From: an uncultured Flavobacteriaceae bacterium
GTDB lineage: Bacteria > Bacteroidota > Bacteroidia > Flavobacteriales > Flavobacteriaceae
NCBI GenBank assembly: GCA_947500385.1
Contig: CANMSA010000024.1
Location: forward strand, 1 to 64,000
Reading direction: 5' to 3'
Length of the DNA: 64,000 bases
The notes under the pieces were generated by a model that was not told the origin of the DNA, did no database searches, and saw only the letters and a list, made by a program, of their open reading frames with translations. This document shows, in pieces, positions 53,238 through 62,452 of the stretch (position 1 is the stretch's first letter; every line of letters starts with the position of its first letter). Position numbers and translations under genes: made by a program.

Positions 53238-54006
53238 AGGGTTGAATGTTCAGCAATTGGTCTACCGGGACCGATTGTAACTGTTTCTCTTGTAAAAATA
53301 ACAATAACTGTTCCAAAACGGCGACGGTTTTGTCGCTTGTATCGTGTAACAATACCACATCTCCTTTGGAGATTTTTGAAGTGATCCGTTTTAATACCAT
53401 TGGTGCCGGTCTTGGAGTGGTATCCAGGGAACGCACGTTCCACCCAATACAGTGAAGCTGTAAAGCGCTGACGGCCTTTTGTATGGTCGGGTTGGTTACG
53501 GCGAAGCAGGGGCGGTATAGCTTGGTCTCGAGTCCGGTAAGTTCTTTGATCAGTCGGGTCGTTTTCTGTAACTCATTTAAAACCCGCTGATAGCTATAAA
53601 AACCAAAAGACTTCGCATGGGTGAAGGTATGGTTGCCAACACTATGGCCCGCTTCAATAATATCTTTTAGGATCTCTGGGTGCTTTTCTATCTGTTGGCC
53701 AACGCAGAAAAAAGTGGCTTGGGCGTCGTATGCCGCCAACAGTTTCAAGACTTTTGGAGTACAGTACTCGTTGGGGCCATCGTCAAAAGTGATGGCGACT
53801 TTGTTTTCCGGGATGGTTTTATTGGCATGAAGTGATGGAAAATGATAGTCCCAGCGAATTAAAAAAGAACCGCAAAGGGTTATCCAAAACCAAACAAACG
53901 GAACCAACGCGAAACCCCACCAAGGAATAGGGGTAATGTAATTTGCAATGAGCAATAGTGCCAAAATGAGGAAGGCAGCGCGGTTTACAAAAGTTCGTTT
54001 TAGCAT
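53230..54006 (-). CDS. Polysaccharide deacetylase-like (NodB) protein
   Basis: This 258-residue protein has two N-terminal membrane helices (about 10-50) and a NodB homology domain. It carries the metal site VAITFDDGPNEYC (Asp-Asp), GHSVGNHTFTHA (His-x3-His), a conserved RPCFAV and the His of VLLHDTSD near the end. It is expected to be a metal-dependent deacetylase facing the periplasm. Its start overlaps the next gene by seven bases. Confidence 0.85.
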   Translation of the reverse strand: MLKRTFVNRAAFLILALLLIANYITPIPWWGFALVPFVWFWITLCGSFLIRWDYHFPSLHANKTIPENKVAITFDDGPNEYCTPKVLKLLAAYDAQATFFCVGQQIEKHPEILKDIIEAGHSVGNHTFTHAKSFGFYSYQRVLNELQKTTRLIKELTGLETKLYRPCFAVTNPTIQKAVSALQLHCIGWNVRSLDTTPRPAPMVLKRITSKISKGDVVLLHDTSDKTVAVLEQLLLFLQEKQLQSVPVDQLLNIQPYA

Positions 54007-55067
54007 TGTCGCAATAGTACGAGGCTATGGTATTCCCCGCGATACTGATTGTATAGTAATATGGTCTTCGGTGTTGGGACCGCTACCTTGTTCAAATGAA
54101 CAACTTCTGGCAGCGAATTGGTTCGCATTACCTTCGAAGCCAACCAAAAAGCAAAACTGCTAGCGGTATCATACTCACCGGATAAATGTTTTGAATAAGC
54201 CTGGGCCGTATTTGAGAATAGTTCGTTAGCGAGCAGATCGTAGTATGAATCGAAGGTTACATCCCCATTATAGCCGAGGATTACGAGATCAATGGCATCG
54301 ACCGAAAGTTGGTTTTCCGCAAGAAACTTTGAAACCGTGCCTGTCAATTGCGCCTTCTCCAAGGAGTTATAGGTACCAACTGCCAGCAGTTCCCCGTAGG
54401 TAGAGGCTTGTTTTTCATTGGATAAAACAAAGAATTGAGCACCTTCGGCCATGACACAACCTTCCGTTTTTGATGCCAATAGTTGGGTGCTTTCGACCGG
54501 TGTTTTTTTAATATGGTCAATAAGTCGATGGGTATCTACATGGTGTGCCACCAATTCATCGACCCCGCCTACCAATACGTTCTGGGCTTCCTCTAGTTGT
54601 AGTTGGATCATGGCATCTATCAAACAAGATTCAAAGGAAGTGGCGCCGTTTACATAGGTATAATTGTATCCCTTACAACCAATGCCCAAAGCAATTTGCC
54701 CAGAAACGGTGTTATGCGATGATTGAATAAACCTGGTGGGGGTGAGAAACTGTTCTTTATTATCGATAATTGCACTTATAAACTTTTCCGAATCCCCAAT
54801 ACAACCCAGTCCGGTGCCCACGATAATTGCGTCTACATTGTCAAGGCCCGCCTCTTCCAAGGCTGTTTTGGAGCTCACGGTACTCATTTTTATCCCCTTG
54901 GCCATTCTTCTAGCCGCGGCAGGGGGAATATAGTCTTTATAGTTAGGGTTGATGACACTCATAGTAGTGTCATTATGGGTCGTGATTTCTGTGAGGAAAG
55001 CATCATTTTCGAAGGTCTTCTGGGCTGAGACCGAACCAACACTGTTTATGTAAACACGCTTTTTCAT
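54000..55067 (-). CDS. Ketosynthase-fold protein without catalytic residues (chain-length-factor-like)
   Basis: This 355-residue protein has the thiolase fold. The region aligned with the nucleophile Cys reads VNGATSFESC: counting back from the GG of VLVGGVDE places Ala142 there. The two His positions read LGYNGD and SGEYDT, so the whole Cys-His-His triad is missing. Such proteins pair with an active ketosynthase and set chain length. The upstream ketosynthase stop overlaps its ATG (55067) by four bases, which supports a heterodimer. Confidence 0.8.
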   Translation of the reverse strand: MKKRVYINSVGSVSAQKTFENDAFLTEITTHNDTTMSVINPNYKDYIPPAAARRMAKGIKMSTVSSKTALEEAGLDNVDAIIVGTGLGCIGDSEKFISAIIDNKEQFLTPTRFIQSSHNTVSGQIALGIGCKGYNYTYVNGATSFESCLIDAMIQLQLEEAQNVLVGGVDELVAHHVDTHRLIDHIKKTPVESTQLLASKTEGCVMAEGAQFFVLSNEKQASTYGELLAVGTYNSLEKAQLTGTVSKFLAENQLSVDAIDLVILGYNGDVTFDSYYDLLANELFSNTAQAYSKHLSGEYDTASSFAFWLASKVMRTNSLPEVVHLNKVAVPTPKTILLYNQYRGEYHSLVLLRQC

Positions 55068-56269
55068 GCCTCTTTCGAAAATATTAGGGCCGTACAATTT
55101 CCTCCAAAGCCAAAGGAGTTCGAGAGCACTACATTTAATTCTTTTTGTTTTAGTTCGGTCTCGGGTAAAAGGTCGAACTCCTGCATAGGAGTCTTGAAAT
55201 TGAGATTCGGGAAAATTACATTGTTTTGAAGTGCCAGTACGGCGTATACCGCTTCGATGGCACCGGCCGTGGCCAACGTGTGTCCCGTAAAAGCCTTTGT
55301 AGAGCTAAAATCAGGGACCCTACCATCAAAAACACGGTTCATCGCCCGACCTTCTGAAAGGTCGTTATTGGGCGTTGCCGTACCGTGCGCATTCACATAA
55401 TCTACGGCCTTTGGCGAGAGCCCGGCTACTTTGAGTGCCTGCTCCATGGCAAGTACCGCCCCGTCGCCATTATCGGAGGATGCGGTTTGGTGAAATGCGT
55501 CATTGGCATTCCCGTACCCCTTTACATAGGCCAACACCTTTTTGTTCTCCTTGGCAACCACCTCATCTGATTCGAGTACCAAATAAGCGGCCGATTCCCC
55601 TAGGTTTAGTCCCTTACGATGGTCATCGAAAGGCGTATTGTACGTATCTGACAGTATCATCAAGGTTTTGAACCCGTTGATGGTAAATTTGGAAAGGCAA
55701 TCCGCCCCGCCCACAATAACACGGTCTAACTGCCCCGATTTGATCATGCGAGCCCCCAACATAATAGCATTGGCGGCAGAAGAGCATGCAGTACTGATCG
55801 TAGTAGTAAAGCTCGATTCCAACCCTAGGGCAATAGCTATTTTTTTGGTAGAATCACCCGCATGCAGTCCGTTGATATGGTGCCAGGCCTTGTTATTTTC
55901 AAAATATTCGTAAAAGTATTGTTCCGACTTGTCCATGCCGCCGACGGTAGTTCCCGAAATCAGGCCGGTCTTAAACGCATTTAAATCGGTGATTCCCGCA
56001 TGGTTTACCGCTTCTTTTGCGGCAATCACGGCTAACAGAGAAGTTCTTGACCAACTGTTGGGCGAAAGCCCAAGTTGCGCTTCCAAGGCTTCATTGGTGG
56101 TCGAGATTTCACCCACCATAATATCGTTCTTATGAACGGTATCGATATGGGTAATTTTAGAGATACCTATCTTTTTGGATATCAGGGATTCATAGTTCTC
56201 TTCAACATTGTTTCCAATAGCCGAGATAACGCCCATTCCTGTGATTGCAATACCTTTGCCCATAGCCAA
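55064..56269 (-). CDS. Beta-ketoacyl-ACP synthase (FabF-like, active)
   Basis: This 401-residue ketosynthase has the intact triad Cys162 (STACSSAANAI), His (VNAHGTATPNNDLSE) and His (AFTGHTLATAGA), with the final loop NSFGFGGNCTALIF. It elongates the polyene on the acyl carrier protein. The gene is translationally coupled to the inactive ketosynthase-like gene that follows. A possible internal promoter lies just upstream (56296-56303). Confidence 0.9.
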   Translation of the reverse strand: MAMGKGIAITGMGVISAIGNNVEENYESLISKKIGISKITHIDTVHKNDIMVGEISTTNEALEAQLGLSPNSWSRTSLLAVIAAKEAVNHAGITDLNAFKTGLISGTTVGGMDKSEQYFYEYFENNKAWHHINGLHAGDSTKKIAIALGLESSFTTTISTACSSAANAIMLGARMIKSGQLDRVIVGGADCLSKFTINGFKTLMILSDTYNTPFDDHRKGLNLGESAAYLVLESDEVVAKENKKVLAYVKGYGNANDAFHQTASSDNGDGAVLAMEQALKVAGLSPKAVDYVNAHGTATPNNDLSEGRAMNRVFDGRVPDFSSTKAFTGHTLATAGAIEAVYAVLALQNNVIFPNLNFKTPMQEFDLLPETELKQKELNVVLSNSFGFGGNCTALIFSKEA

Positions 56270-56295
56270 TTTGAAACTGAAAAAGTTTTCAGCTG

Positions 56296-56303
56296 CGAAA
56301 ATA
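56296..56303 (-). promoter_or_regulatory. Putative internal -7 box TATTTTCG
   Basis: On the minus strand this matches 7 of 8 of TAnnTTTG, about 27 bases before the ketosynthase ATG. It sits in the only sizeable gap (153 bases) among the core biosynthetic genes. No TTG box was found at the usual distance. Confidence 0.3.
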
Positions 56304-56422
56304 CGAAGATCCTATCTTTCTATGGAAATTTTAGCAAGGGCCTTTTAACAATTAGCATTGCTTTTAACAAGAAATGGCCCATTAAGGACATCAATATGGA
56401 TGCTTTCCAAAGGGAGAATCTG

Positions 56423-56680
56423 TTATTCGGTCTTTTTGGAAGTGATATAGGCGGCCATGGTCTCGACCGATTCGAAGATTTGTTTTCCTTCTTTTGGGTC
56501 GGCCAATTTGATGCCGTAATCCTTGTCTAACATTACGATAAGTTCCAGGGCATCGATAGAATCCAACCCCAAGCCTTCCCCAAAGAGCGGATCTTTATCA
56601 CCGATTTCGGCCACAGATACGTCTTCCAGGTTTAACTGCTCGATAATTTTTTCCTTCAATTCTAGTTTCAAATCGGTCAT
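56423..56680 (-). CDS. Acyl carrier protein
   Basis: This 85-residue acyl carrier protein has the phosphopantetheine site Ser41 in GLGLDSIDALEL and the usual four-helix acidic make-up (FGEGLGLDSID, LDKDYGIKLADP). It tethers the growing polyene. The ATG overlaps the half-ketosynthase gene stop by four bases. Confidence 0.95.
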   Translation of the reverse strand: MTDLKLELKEKIIEQLNLEDVSVAEIGDKDPLFGEGLGLDSIDALELIVMLDKDYGIKLADPKEGKQIFESVETMAAYITSKKTE

Positions 56681-57282
56681 TGCGTCTGGTATAAGTGATT
56701 TATGCTTTCCTTAGAATGGATAAAAGTACCATTCTTTGCTACAACGTACAAAAAGGCATCGTATTTTCCCAGATCGAAATCGATCCAACCACAAAGTACT
56801 TTTTCCGCCTTTTGCATCCCGAGCAAGCTGTTGGTATAATCGAAGAGGTCGTCTGCCCTAAAACGGTTGCATATGAAAAAGCTATTTTCGGAAAACAACC
56901 CATGCCTAATACTGATCTCGCCCATACAGATATTGGGAAGGGTGTAGACGAAAACGGCCGGACTAGGGTAATAACCGTCGGGGTCTTGGATGCTGTGCTG
57001 GTGTTTGCGATCGGTGTCTAGGCTGCCGGCCTTGTTCGAAAAGACCAATGCCATATTTTTCTCGTGTTCGTCAAGCAATAACATCTCGGCGGCAACCAGG
57101 GCCAATTTGCTCAACGAATCCATTTTGAAAAATTTTGAATAATTTATTTCCAGCGCCTTATATGCCGATTTGATAAAGGCTGAAAATTCGGTTTCGGCAC
57201 TTTCAAAAAGCGATTTACCGTCTTTGGAAATCCGTCCCTCCGTAATCCTGCAATGGCTTTCTATGTGGTAGCTGGCGGTCAT
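56677..57282 (-). CDS. Half-length ketosynthase-like protein
   Basis: This 201-residue protein resembles only the N-terminal half of a ketosynthase (KMDSLSKLALVAAEMLL, MALVFSNKAGSLDTD, YPSPAVFVYTLPNICMGE, and KAEKVLCGWIDFDLGKYD at the GG position). The C-terminal half with both catalytic His residues is absent. It cannot be an ordinary condensing enzyme and is probably a structural or ACP-binding partner. It overlaps the ketosynthase upstream and the ACP downstream by four bases each. Confidence 0.75.
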   Translation of the reverse strand: MTASYHIESHCRITEGRISKDGKSLFESAETEFSAFIKSAYKALEINYSKFFKMDSLSKLALVAAEMLLLDEHEKNMALVFSNKAGSLDTDRKHQHSIQDPDGYYPSPAVFVYTLPNICMGEISIRHGLFSENSFFICNRFRADDLFDYTNSLLGMQKAEKVLCGWIDFDLGKYDAFLYVVAKNGTFIHSKESINHLYQTQ

Positions 57283-58430
57283 TGGGATGTTACTTTTTTA
57301 AAGATTGCGGCGGTGTTGCAGCCCCCGAAACCGGATGCGGTTTTTAAAAAGGTATTCAATGGTTTTTGAGTGGTTTTATGAATCACGTTCAATGGTTGGG
57401 ATACGCCAAGTGCTTCAAAACCCTTGGAGCAAAACAAGGTGTTTTGGTGTAACGAATGCATGCCCACGATGGTCTCTACGAGGCCAGACGCACCCAGGGT
57501 GTGTCCAATATACCCCTTTAGGCTATTAATTGGGGCGTCTTGCAAATGGGCCCGGTTAAAGGCGATCGATTCCATTTCGTCATTGAATACAGTCGCGGTA
57601 CCATGGGCCGAGATACAGTCGATATCGACTGCGGAAACGCCTGCCTGTTTCATCGCCGACCCGATGCTTCTAAAAAGGCCCTCTCCCGTGCGGGATGGAC
57701 CTGAAATATGATTGGCATCATTACAGGAAGCTTCCCCTAACAAAACTACCGATTCTTTGGCCAAGGCATGTGAATCTTTGGTAACAAGAACACTCGTGCC
57801 CACTTCCCCTATATTGATGCCGACACGGTTTTTATCGTATGGTTTGCAGGGAGCATCGCTCAAGGCTTGAAAAGCATTGAATCCCGATAGGATAAATTTA
57901 GTGACCAGGTCACCCGCCACTACGAATACATGATCGTACTTGCCTTGATGAATAAAACGTTTTGCCACCGCAATGGCCAGCACCCCGGAGACACAGGCAT
58001 TTGATAATACCATTGCTTCATGATGGAAACCGAAGAAAGTCTTGACTTTTTCACCGAGCGTATGCAAGTAAGCACGTTCTTTTGGGAAAGGGCTCTTTGC
58101 ATCAAGTACGTCAATATTTCCCTTGGTCGTTGAAATAAGCAAGCCGACGCGTTCGTTCAAGGAAAGCCCCGAAGCCTGGATGGTTTTTGCCAGCGACACA
58201 ATCAACAATTGTTCTAAACGGGTGTAGGGTTCCCTCGGGTCTAAAAGGGCAACGGCCTCCTGTAACTGTTCGGTATTGACACGGGAAGTACAAACGGGTT
58301 TGGACAGGATGCTGGGATCTTCGATCAGCTGAAGACTAGATTGTTCTTGCATGATGTTGGTAACCGCAGCCAGGGAGTCAAAGCCATAGTTCGATACAAT
58401 AGTGTTATGTGAGAGGTAAACTTCACTCAT
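57279..58430 (-). CDS. Beta-ketoacyl-ACP synthase (second active copy)
   Basis: This 383-residue ketosynthase has Cys146 (VLSNACVSGVLA), His in CISAHGTATVFND and His in KGYIGHTLGASG. The N-terminus is shorter and less conserved than in FabF. It may act in a different elongation step from the other active copy, or with the half-length neighbour as its partner. It overlaps the thioesterase gene upstream by eight bases. Confidence 0.85.
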   Translation of the reverse strand: MSEVYLSHNTIVSNYGFDSLAAVTNIMQEQSSLQLIEDPSILSKPVCTSRVNTEQLQEAVALLDPREPYTRLEQLLIVSLAKTIQASGLSLNERVGLLISTTKGNIDVLDAKSPFPKERAYLHTLGEKVKTFFGFHHEAMVLSNACVSGVLAIAVAKRFIHQGKYDHVFVVAGDLVTKFILSGFNAFQALSDAPCKPYDKNRVGINIGEVGTSVLVTKDSHALAKESVVLLGEASCNDANHISGPSRTGEGLFRSIGSAMKQAGVSAVDIDCISAHGTATVFNDEMESIAFNRAHLQDAPINSLKGYIGHTLGASGLVETIVGMHSLHQNTLFCSKGFEALGVSQPLNVIHKTTQKPLNTFLKTASGFGGCNTAAIFKKVTSQ

Positions 58431-58860
58431 TGAGGAGCCCCATTTTTAGTTTCCACTCTTTGAAAAAGTCTGGAATCAGCAAGGAAAGCTCCCCGCCCAA
58501 TTCGACAAAAACCTGCACTGTTTTACCGGTACAGACGACTTGTCCTTCAGGGTTGAATATTTTGTACTTGAAAATCATTTTGGCCGCTGCCGAATCTACA
58601 TAGGTAGTTTCTATGGTCGCTACGTCACCATAGGTGAGCGGTAGTTTGTGTTCACATCTCGACTCTACGATAGGAGTGGAAAAATTATGGGATTTCTGAT
58701 CTAAGTACGATATGCCATGATGTCTGCCGAAAGCCTCCCGTCCATCTTCAAAGTACTGAATATAATTACCGTGCCATACAATGCCAAGGGGATCGGTCTC
58801 TGCGAATCGAACCCTTACTTCACTGGTAAAACGGATTTCTTTGGTGGTCTTAGAGGGCAT
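58423..58860 (-). CDS. 4HBT-type acyl thioesterase
   Basis: This 145-residue hotdog thioesterase has the 4-hydroxybenzoyl-CoA/YbgC pattern VRFAETDPLGIVWHGNYIQY, with the Asp in ETDPLG as the catalytic residue. It could release the finished chain from the carrier protein or edit stalled chains. It overlaps the ABC permease gene by 11 bases. Confidence 0.85.
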   Translation of the reverse strand: MPSKTTKEIRFTSEVRVRFAETDPLGIVWHGNYIQYFEDGREAFGRHHGISYLDQKSHNFSTPIVESRCEHKLPLTYGDVATIETTYVDSAAAKMIFKYKIFNPEGQVVCTGKTVQVFVELGGELSLLIPDFFKEWKLKMGLLNE

Positions 58861-60118
58861 TTTTTTTCGAGTTGTAGCTAAGTGCGATTAAAGTGGTAAT
58901 GATGAAAAAGCCAAAAAGCAAACCAATTTTGGGTAGAATCTCAACAAAACCTACATTCCGTAAAAATACATCATAAAAGGCATTGAGGCCCCAATTCATA
59001 GGCGAGAGATTCGAAAGGGTTTGCATAAGCTTTGGCATGGCAAAAACAGGGACCCAGACGCCTCCTATCGCGGCCAATATTACGACAAAGGTGGCGGCAA
59101 AAGGAGCCGATTGTTCCTGTGTTTTTGCAATGGTTCCCAACAAAAGCCCTAGGCCTACGGCAGCGAGCCCCGCAAAAAAGGCCACAACAAATAACAAGGG
59201 TAACCTTCCCGAAACCTCTAATTTGGGCAACCCTATGAGTGGAAAGAGGTAAATGCCTACCAATAGCATCAGCGCGAATTGAATCAATGATACTGTTAGG
59301 AAAACCAAGGTCTTTCCTCCCAAAACCGTTGCATAGGATACGGGTTGCGTGCGCAACCGTACAAAGGTTCCCTGATTTTTTTCTTTCACCATATTGATTC
59401 CCAAGGGCAGTATAATAAAGAAAATGGCAAATAGGGTCCATGCGGGAATATTGTGCTGGGTAGAATTCGGCACTATTGGTTTTTCATTATTGTTCGGGTC
59501 TATTTCTTTAAAAGTTATAAAATGACGGGTGTCAAAAATAACCTCCGATGCATCTTCGGTCAACTGTTCTTGAAAAGCTTGGTATATGGTTTGGCTCTCG
59601 ATTTGGGAAATCATTTGATCAATCGTACTCCGGACGGCACTTTTAAAGGACTGTTGGGTGGCCGGGTCAAAGTAAAGCCTTACTTCTTTCGGTTGCAGTA
59701 CTTCTTTTGCTGCAGGAACAGCTGCTTCCTCCATCCCAAACCGCGACAAGATGTCCGTTACATTGTCGCTTACCTTTTGTTGCAGGTCTTTTGAAAGATC
59801 TTCAGGGATTACGATGGCCAGTTGATAGGTGCCTTTTTGCACTGAATGCTGTGCATCTTGTTCACTTGGTTCCTTGATTACTTCAAAAAGATTCGAATTA
59901 TTCAGGTTCTCTTGGATATTTTGGGATACGGCCCCTTGGTCATTGTCTACCAACAAAATGGGGATTTTTGAAGTTTCCAATGTTTTGAAGGTCCCGTCCT
60001 GAATGGTGGTGATGGTGATTACAAGAAGCAAAGGCATTAAAAACAAAACGGCAAGCCCGCCTAGATCGCGGGTGAGGAGTAAAAACTCTTTATATGTGGA
60101 AGCCCAAAGTTTATACAT
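58850..60118 (-). CDS. ABC-2-type permease
   Basis: This 422-residue permease has a membrane segment (residues 20-40), a periplasmic domain (about 45-220) and a six-helix block (about 225-415). It contains the ABC-2 signature GINMVKEKNQGTFVRLRTQP and SPMNWGLNAFYDVFLRN. It pairs with the ATPase upstream, with an eight-base overlap, and probably moves pigment or lipid precursor across the inner membrane. Confidence 0.85.
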   Translation of the reverse strand: MYKLWASTYKEFLLLTRDLGGLAVLFLMPLLLVITITTIQDGTFKTLETSKIPILLVDNDQGAVSQNIQENLNNSNLFEVIKEPSEQDAQHSVQKGTYQLAIVIPEDLSKDLQQKVSDNVTDILSRFGMEEAAVPAAKEVLQPKEVRLYFDPATQQSFKSAVRSTIDQMISQIESQTIYQAFQEQLTEDASEVIFDTRHFITFKEIDPNNNEKPIVPNSTQHNIPAWTLFAIFFIILPLGINMVKEKNQGTFVRLRTQPVSYATVLGGKTLVFLTVSLIQFALMLLVGIYLFPLIGLPKLEVSGRLPLLFVVAFFAGLAAVGLGLLLGTIAKTQEQSAPFAATFVVILAAIGGVWVPVFAMPKLMQTLSNLSPMNWGLNAFYDVFLRNVGFVEILPKIGLLFGFFIITTLIALSYNSKKNAL

Positions 60119-60854
60119 GGTCTCTTAGGGCTTTACCGGTTAGAATCAAAAATAAATCTTCTAAATGATCGGCATTTTCATGCGCTTCGATTAGTTTTTT
60201 GGGGACCCCTTTACAAACAATTTGACCGTGATCTATGATGGCGACCCGATCGCAAAAGTGTTCGGCTTCATTTAAATGATGCGAGGTATATACGATGGTC
60301 GTTCCCTGGGCATTCAATTTTTTTAGGTGCTCTATGATGACGGTTCGTGATTGCACATCTACTCCGACGGTGGGTTCATCAAGGAACAATACTTTGGGAT
60401 TGTGTAAAATTCCGGAAATAAGGTTGAGCCGCCTTTTCATTCCACCTGAAAAGGTTTTTACAGGACGGTGGGCAAAATCTAGAAGCCCTAAAATTTCAAG
60501 TTGTTCGGTAAGCTTGTTTTTTAAAAGTTGTCCTTTAAGGCCGTACATAGATCCGAAGTACCGAAGGTTTTCAACGGCGGTCAAGGAAGGGTATAGCGCG
60601 TACTCCTGCGGTACGATTCCTACCAATTGTTTTAGTTGGTTCTTGTTGTTTTTATAATCGAGTTTGTGAATGGTAAAGCTGCCAGCTGTCGGTTTTAATA
60701 GAGAGCATAACATCGAGATGAGGGTTGTTTTGCCAGCCCCGTTCGGACCTAAGAGCCCAAAAATTTCACCATCTTCTATGGTTAAATCAAGGTCACTCAC
60801 AGAAAAATCAGTAGCGCCTTTGTACTTTTTAGATAGTTGGGATATTTGAATCAT
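60111..60854 (-). CDS. ABC transporter ATPase (ABC-2 system)
   Basis: This 247-residue ATPase has Walker A GLLGPNGAGKTTL, signature SGGMKRRLNLIS, Walker B VLFLDEPTVGVD and switch His in YTSHHLNEAEHF. It is of the drug/lipid-export (CcmA) type. A 187-base gap separates it from the BtrH-like gene upstream; that gap holds a 13-base palindrome CTCGATAATCGAG (60884-60896). An own promoter is possible there but not seen. Confidence 0.95.
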   Translation of the reverse strand: MIQISQLSKKYKGATDFSVSDLDLTIEDGEIFGLLGPNGAGKTTLISMLCSLLKPTAGSFTIHKLDYKNNKNQLKQLVGIVPQEYALYPSLTAVENLRYFGSMYGLKGQLLKNKLTEQLEILGLLDFAHRPVKTFSGGMKRRLNLISGILHNPKVLFLDEPTVGVDVQSRTVIIEHLKKLNAQGTTIVYTSHHLNEAEHFCDRVAIIDHGQIVCKGVPKKLIEAHENADHLEDLFLILTGKALRDHV

Positions 60855-61041
60855 TGTCCCTGTATTCTCAAACGAAAAATTAGCTCGATAATCGAGATGT
60901 ATACCTGACTGCCGCCAAGCAAGTTACCCCGAAACCCACCCGACCTATTCAACCGGATTGGCGTCGAAAATGAATGTTAAATTTCTTTTCAATGCCTTAG
61001 GAGTTTGCCCTAAGCTAGTTTCCCTGCATCGCAATATTTTG

Positions 61042-62037
61042 CTAAATGGCCCGCTTTAGCTTGCCAAAAAAGGTGGCCTCCCGGTTTCCGATCGCTTCCA
61101 ATTCGTCAGCAACCTTGTTATAGGCATCTTCCTGCACACTTCTGTTCTTATAAATGCGAGAGGCATTGAGGGCAAAATCGCGCCATTGATCCCCGATTTC
61201 GGTCATCTCTTTGGAAAGCACTGCGAGTGCTTCATTTTTTAACACGCCACTTGCTTCTTGGAGAAAGGCCGCATAGATGTACCGAAAACCACCACCTCCG
61301 GTACCAATTTCTTCTTGCATTCGAACAATTTGCCCCAAATAATGGTTTGCTTTTTTCGCACCATGTTTTTTGGGCCACTTGCGAATGAGTTTTGCCACTG
61401 TTTTTATGCCTCTGGCCCCTACGATGGGAACGGGCGCCAGCATTTCCCTACAGGTGTGTTTAATGCCCTTGCGAATGGCCTTTTCCAAATGCAGGGTTTC
61501 CGGAAACGAGATTGGATAATACATATGGCCATTGGGTGCAAAAGGCCCTTTGGCGTAACGCACCTTTTCCAATTGTTTGGAGGTAAGGGTGGTGACATGC
61601 TGCATGACCGGATCGCTGATCAAGTAGGTATCCTCCTCTTTACCGTATACGACTAAGTTATGCGCATTGAAGTGAAAACGGTATTCATCGGGGAAATAAA
61701 CAAGATTGTACACGCCTACTTGAAGGCCTACGGGATTATTCTTTTGCAAGTTTTCGTCGAGCCGTTCTTTGGCCTTTTTCGGGTCTTTGAATTTTTCCCT
61801 TTTTATTTTGACCCCGACCCTTTTTGCAAAGCGGTTAAAAATAAAACCCGCCATGGCGCGGTAGGTGATCAGGGGGGCATAATTAATTTTTATAAAGGGA
61901 ATATAACAGAACAAAAGCCCGGAACCAATGCCAAAGACCATGGGTTCGCTTATTTTATGCCCGTTGAATTTCATTAAGTTGGAAACTACCCCGTTTTCGC
62001 AATGTGCGGATTGTTTGTGCTCGAAATCTATCTTCAT
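61042..62037 (-). CDS. BtrH-type acyltransferase-like protein
   Basis: This 331-residue protein has the BtrH N-terminal domain: HCENGVVSNLM with Cys13 as candidate nucleophile, then FGIGSGLLFCYIPF, and FNAHNLVVYGKEEDTYLISDP, a papain-like arrangement. A helical C-terminal domain with GGGGFRYIYAAFLQEA follows, DUF4872-like. In butirosin assembly BtrH moves an acyl group from an acyl carrier protein to an amine. Here it may attach the polyene to its partner; the acceptor is unknown. Confidence 0.8.
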   Translation of the reverse strand: MKIDFEHKQSAHCENGVVSNLMKFNGHKISEPMVFGIGSGLLFCYIPFIKINYAPLITYRAMAGFIFNRFAKRVGVKIKREKFKDPKKAKERLDENLQKNNPVGLQVGVYNLVYFPDEYRFHFNAHNLVVYGKEEDTYLISDPVMQHVTTLTSKQLEKVRYAKGPFAPNGHMYYPISFPETLHLEKAIRKGIKHTCREMLAPVPIVGARGIKTVAKLIRKWPKKHGAKKANHYLGQIVRMQEEIGTGGGGFRYIYAAFLQEASGVLKNEALAVLSKEMTEIGDQWRDFALNASRIYKNRSVQEDAYNKVADELEAIGNREATFFGKLKRAI

Positions 62038-62040
62038 GTG

Positions 62041-62442
62041 TTAGGGGGCTACATTTTTTAACTGTTCTACGGTAATATCAAAAGCGGTAGCGTATTTTTC
62101 CAATGTTTTTTGACTTAGTTTTTTAAAGACGGCAGGCTTAAAGTGTCGTTTTACCCGCCACAGCCACATGCCCACGTAGCTTGCGAGCACGGGAGGTTCC
62201 ATTTTGCAAACCTCCATGTAGTATTCGATGGGGCTGGTCTTGTTTTCAAGAACCCTTTTTTTTGCATCGGCAATGCGTTCCTCGATAGCCTCCAGGGCAT
62301 TGTTCAGGGCAATGGTTTTTGCTTCCCACCCAGAGCTAAGGCCCGTGGTGTAGTTTCCTTCTTCATCCACTGCATAGTAAAGTTCTTTGCCGTGTTCTTC
62401 TGTAAAAAAACTCTCATCTTGGGGTATTTCTTTTTTTTTCAC
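62041..62442 (-). CDS. Conserved-looking small protein of the cluster, unknown function
   Basis: This is a 133-residue soluble protein, helical throughout (AKTIALNNALEAIEERIADAKKRVLENK, MEVCKMEPPVLASYVGMWL, KTLEKYATAFDITVEQLKN). No domain was recognised. It lies four bases upstream of the BtrH-like gene. Its tight packing among the biosynthetic genes suggests a subunit or adaptor role. Confidence 0.6.
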   Translation of the reverse strand: MKKKEIPQDESFFTEEHGKELYYAVDEEGNYTTGLSSGWEAKTIALNNALEAIEERIADAKKRVLENKTSPIEYYMEVCKMEPPVLASYVGMWLWRVKRHFKPAVFKKLSQKTLEKYATAFDITVEQLKNVAP

Positions 62443-62452
62443 CGGTTCCGAA

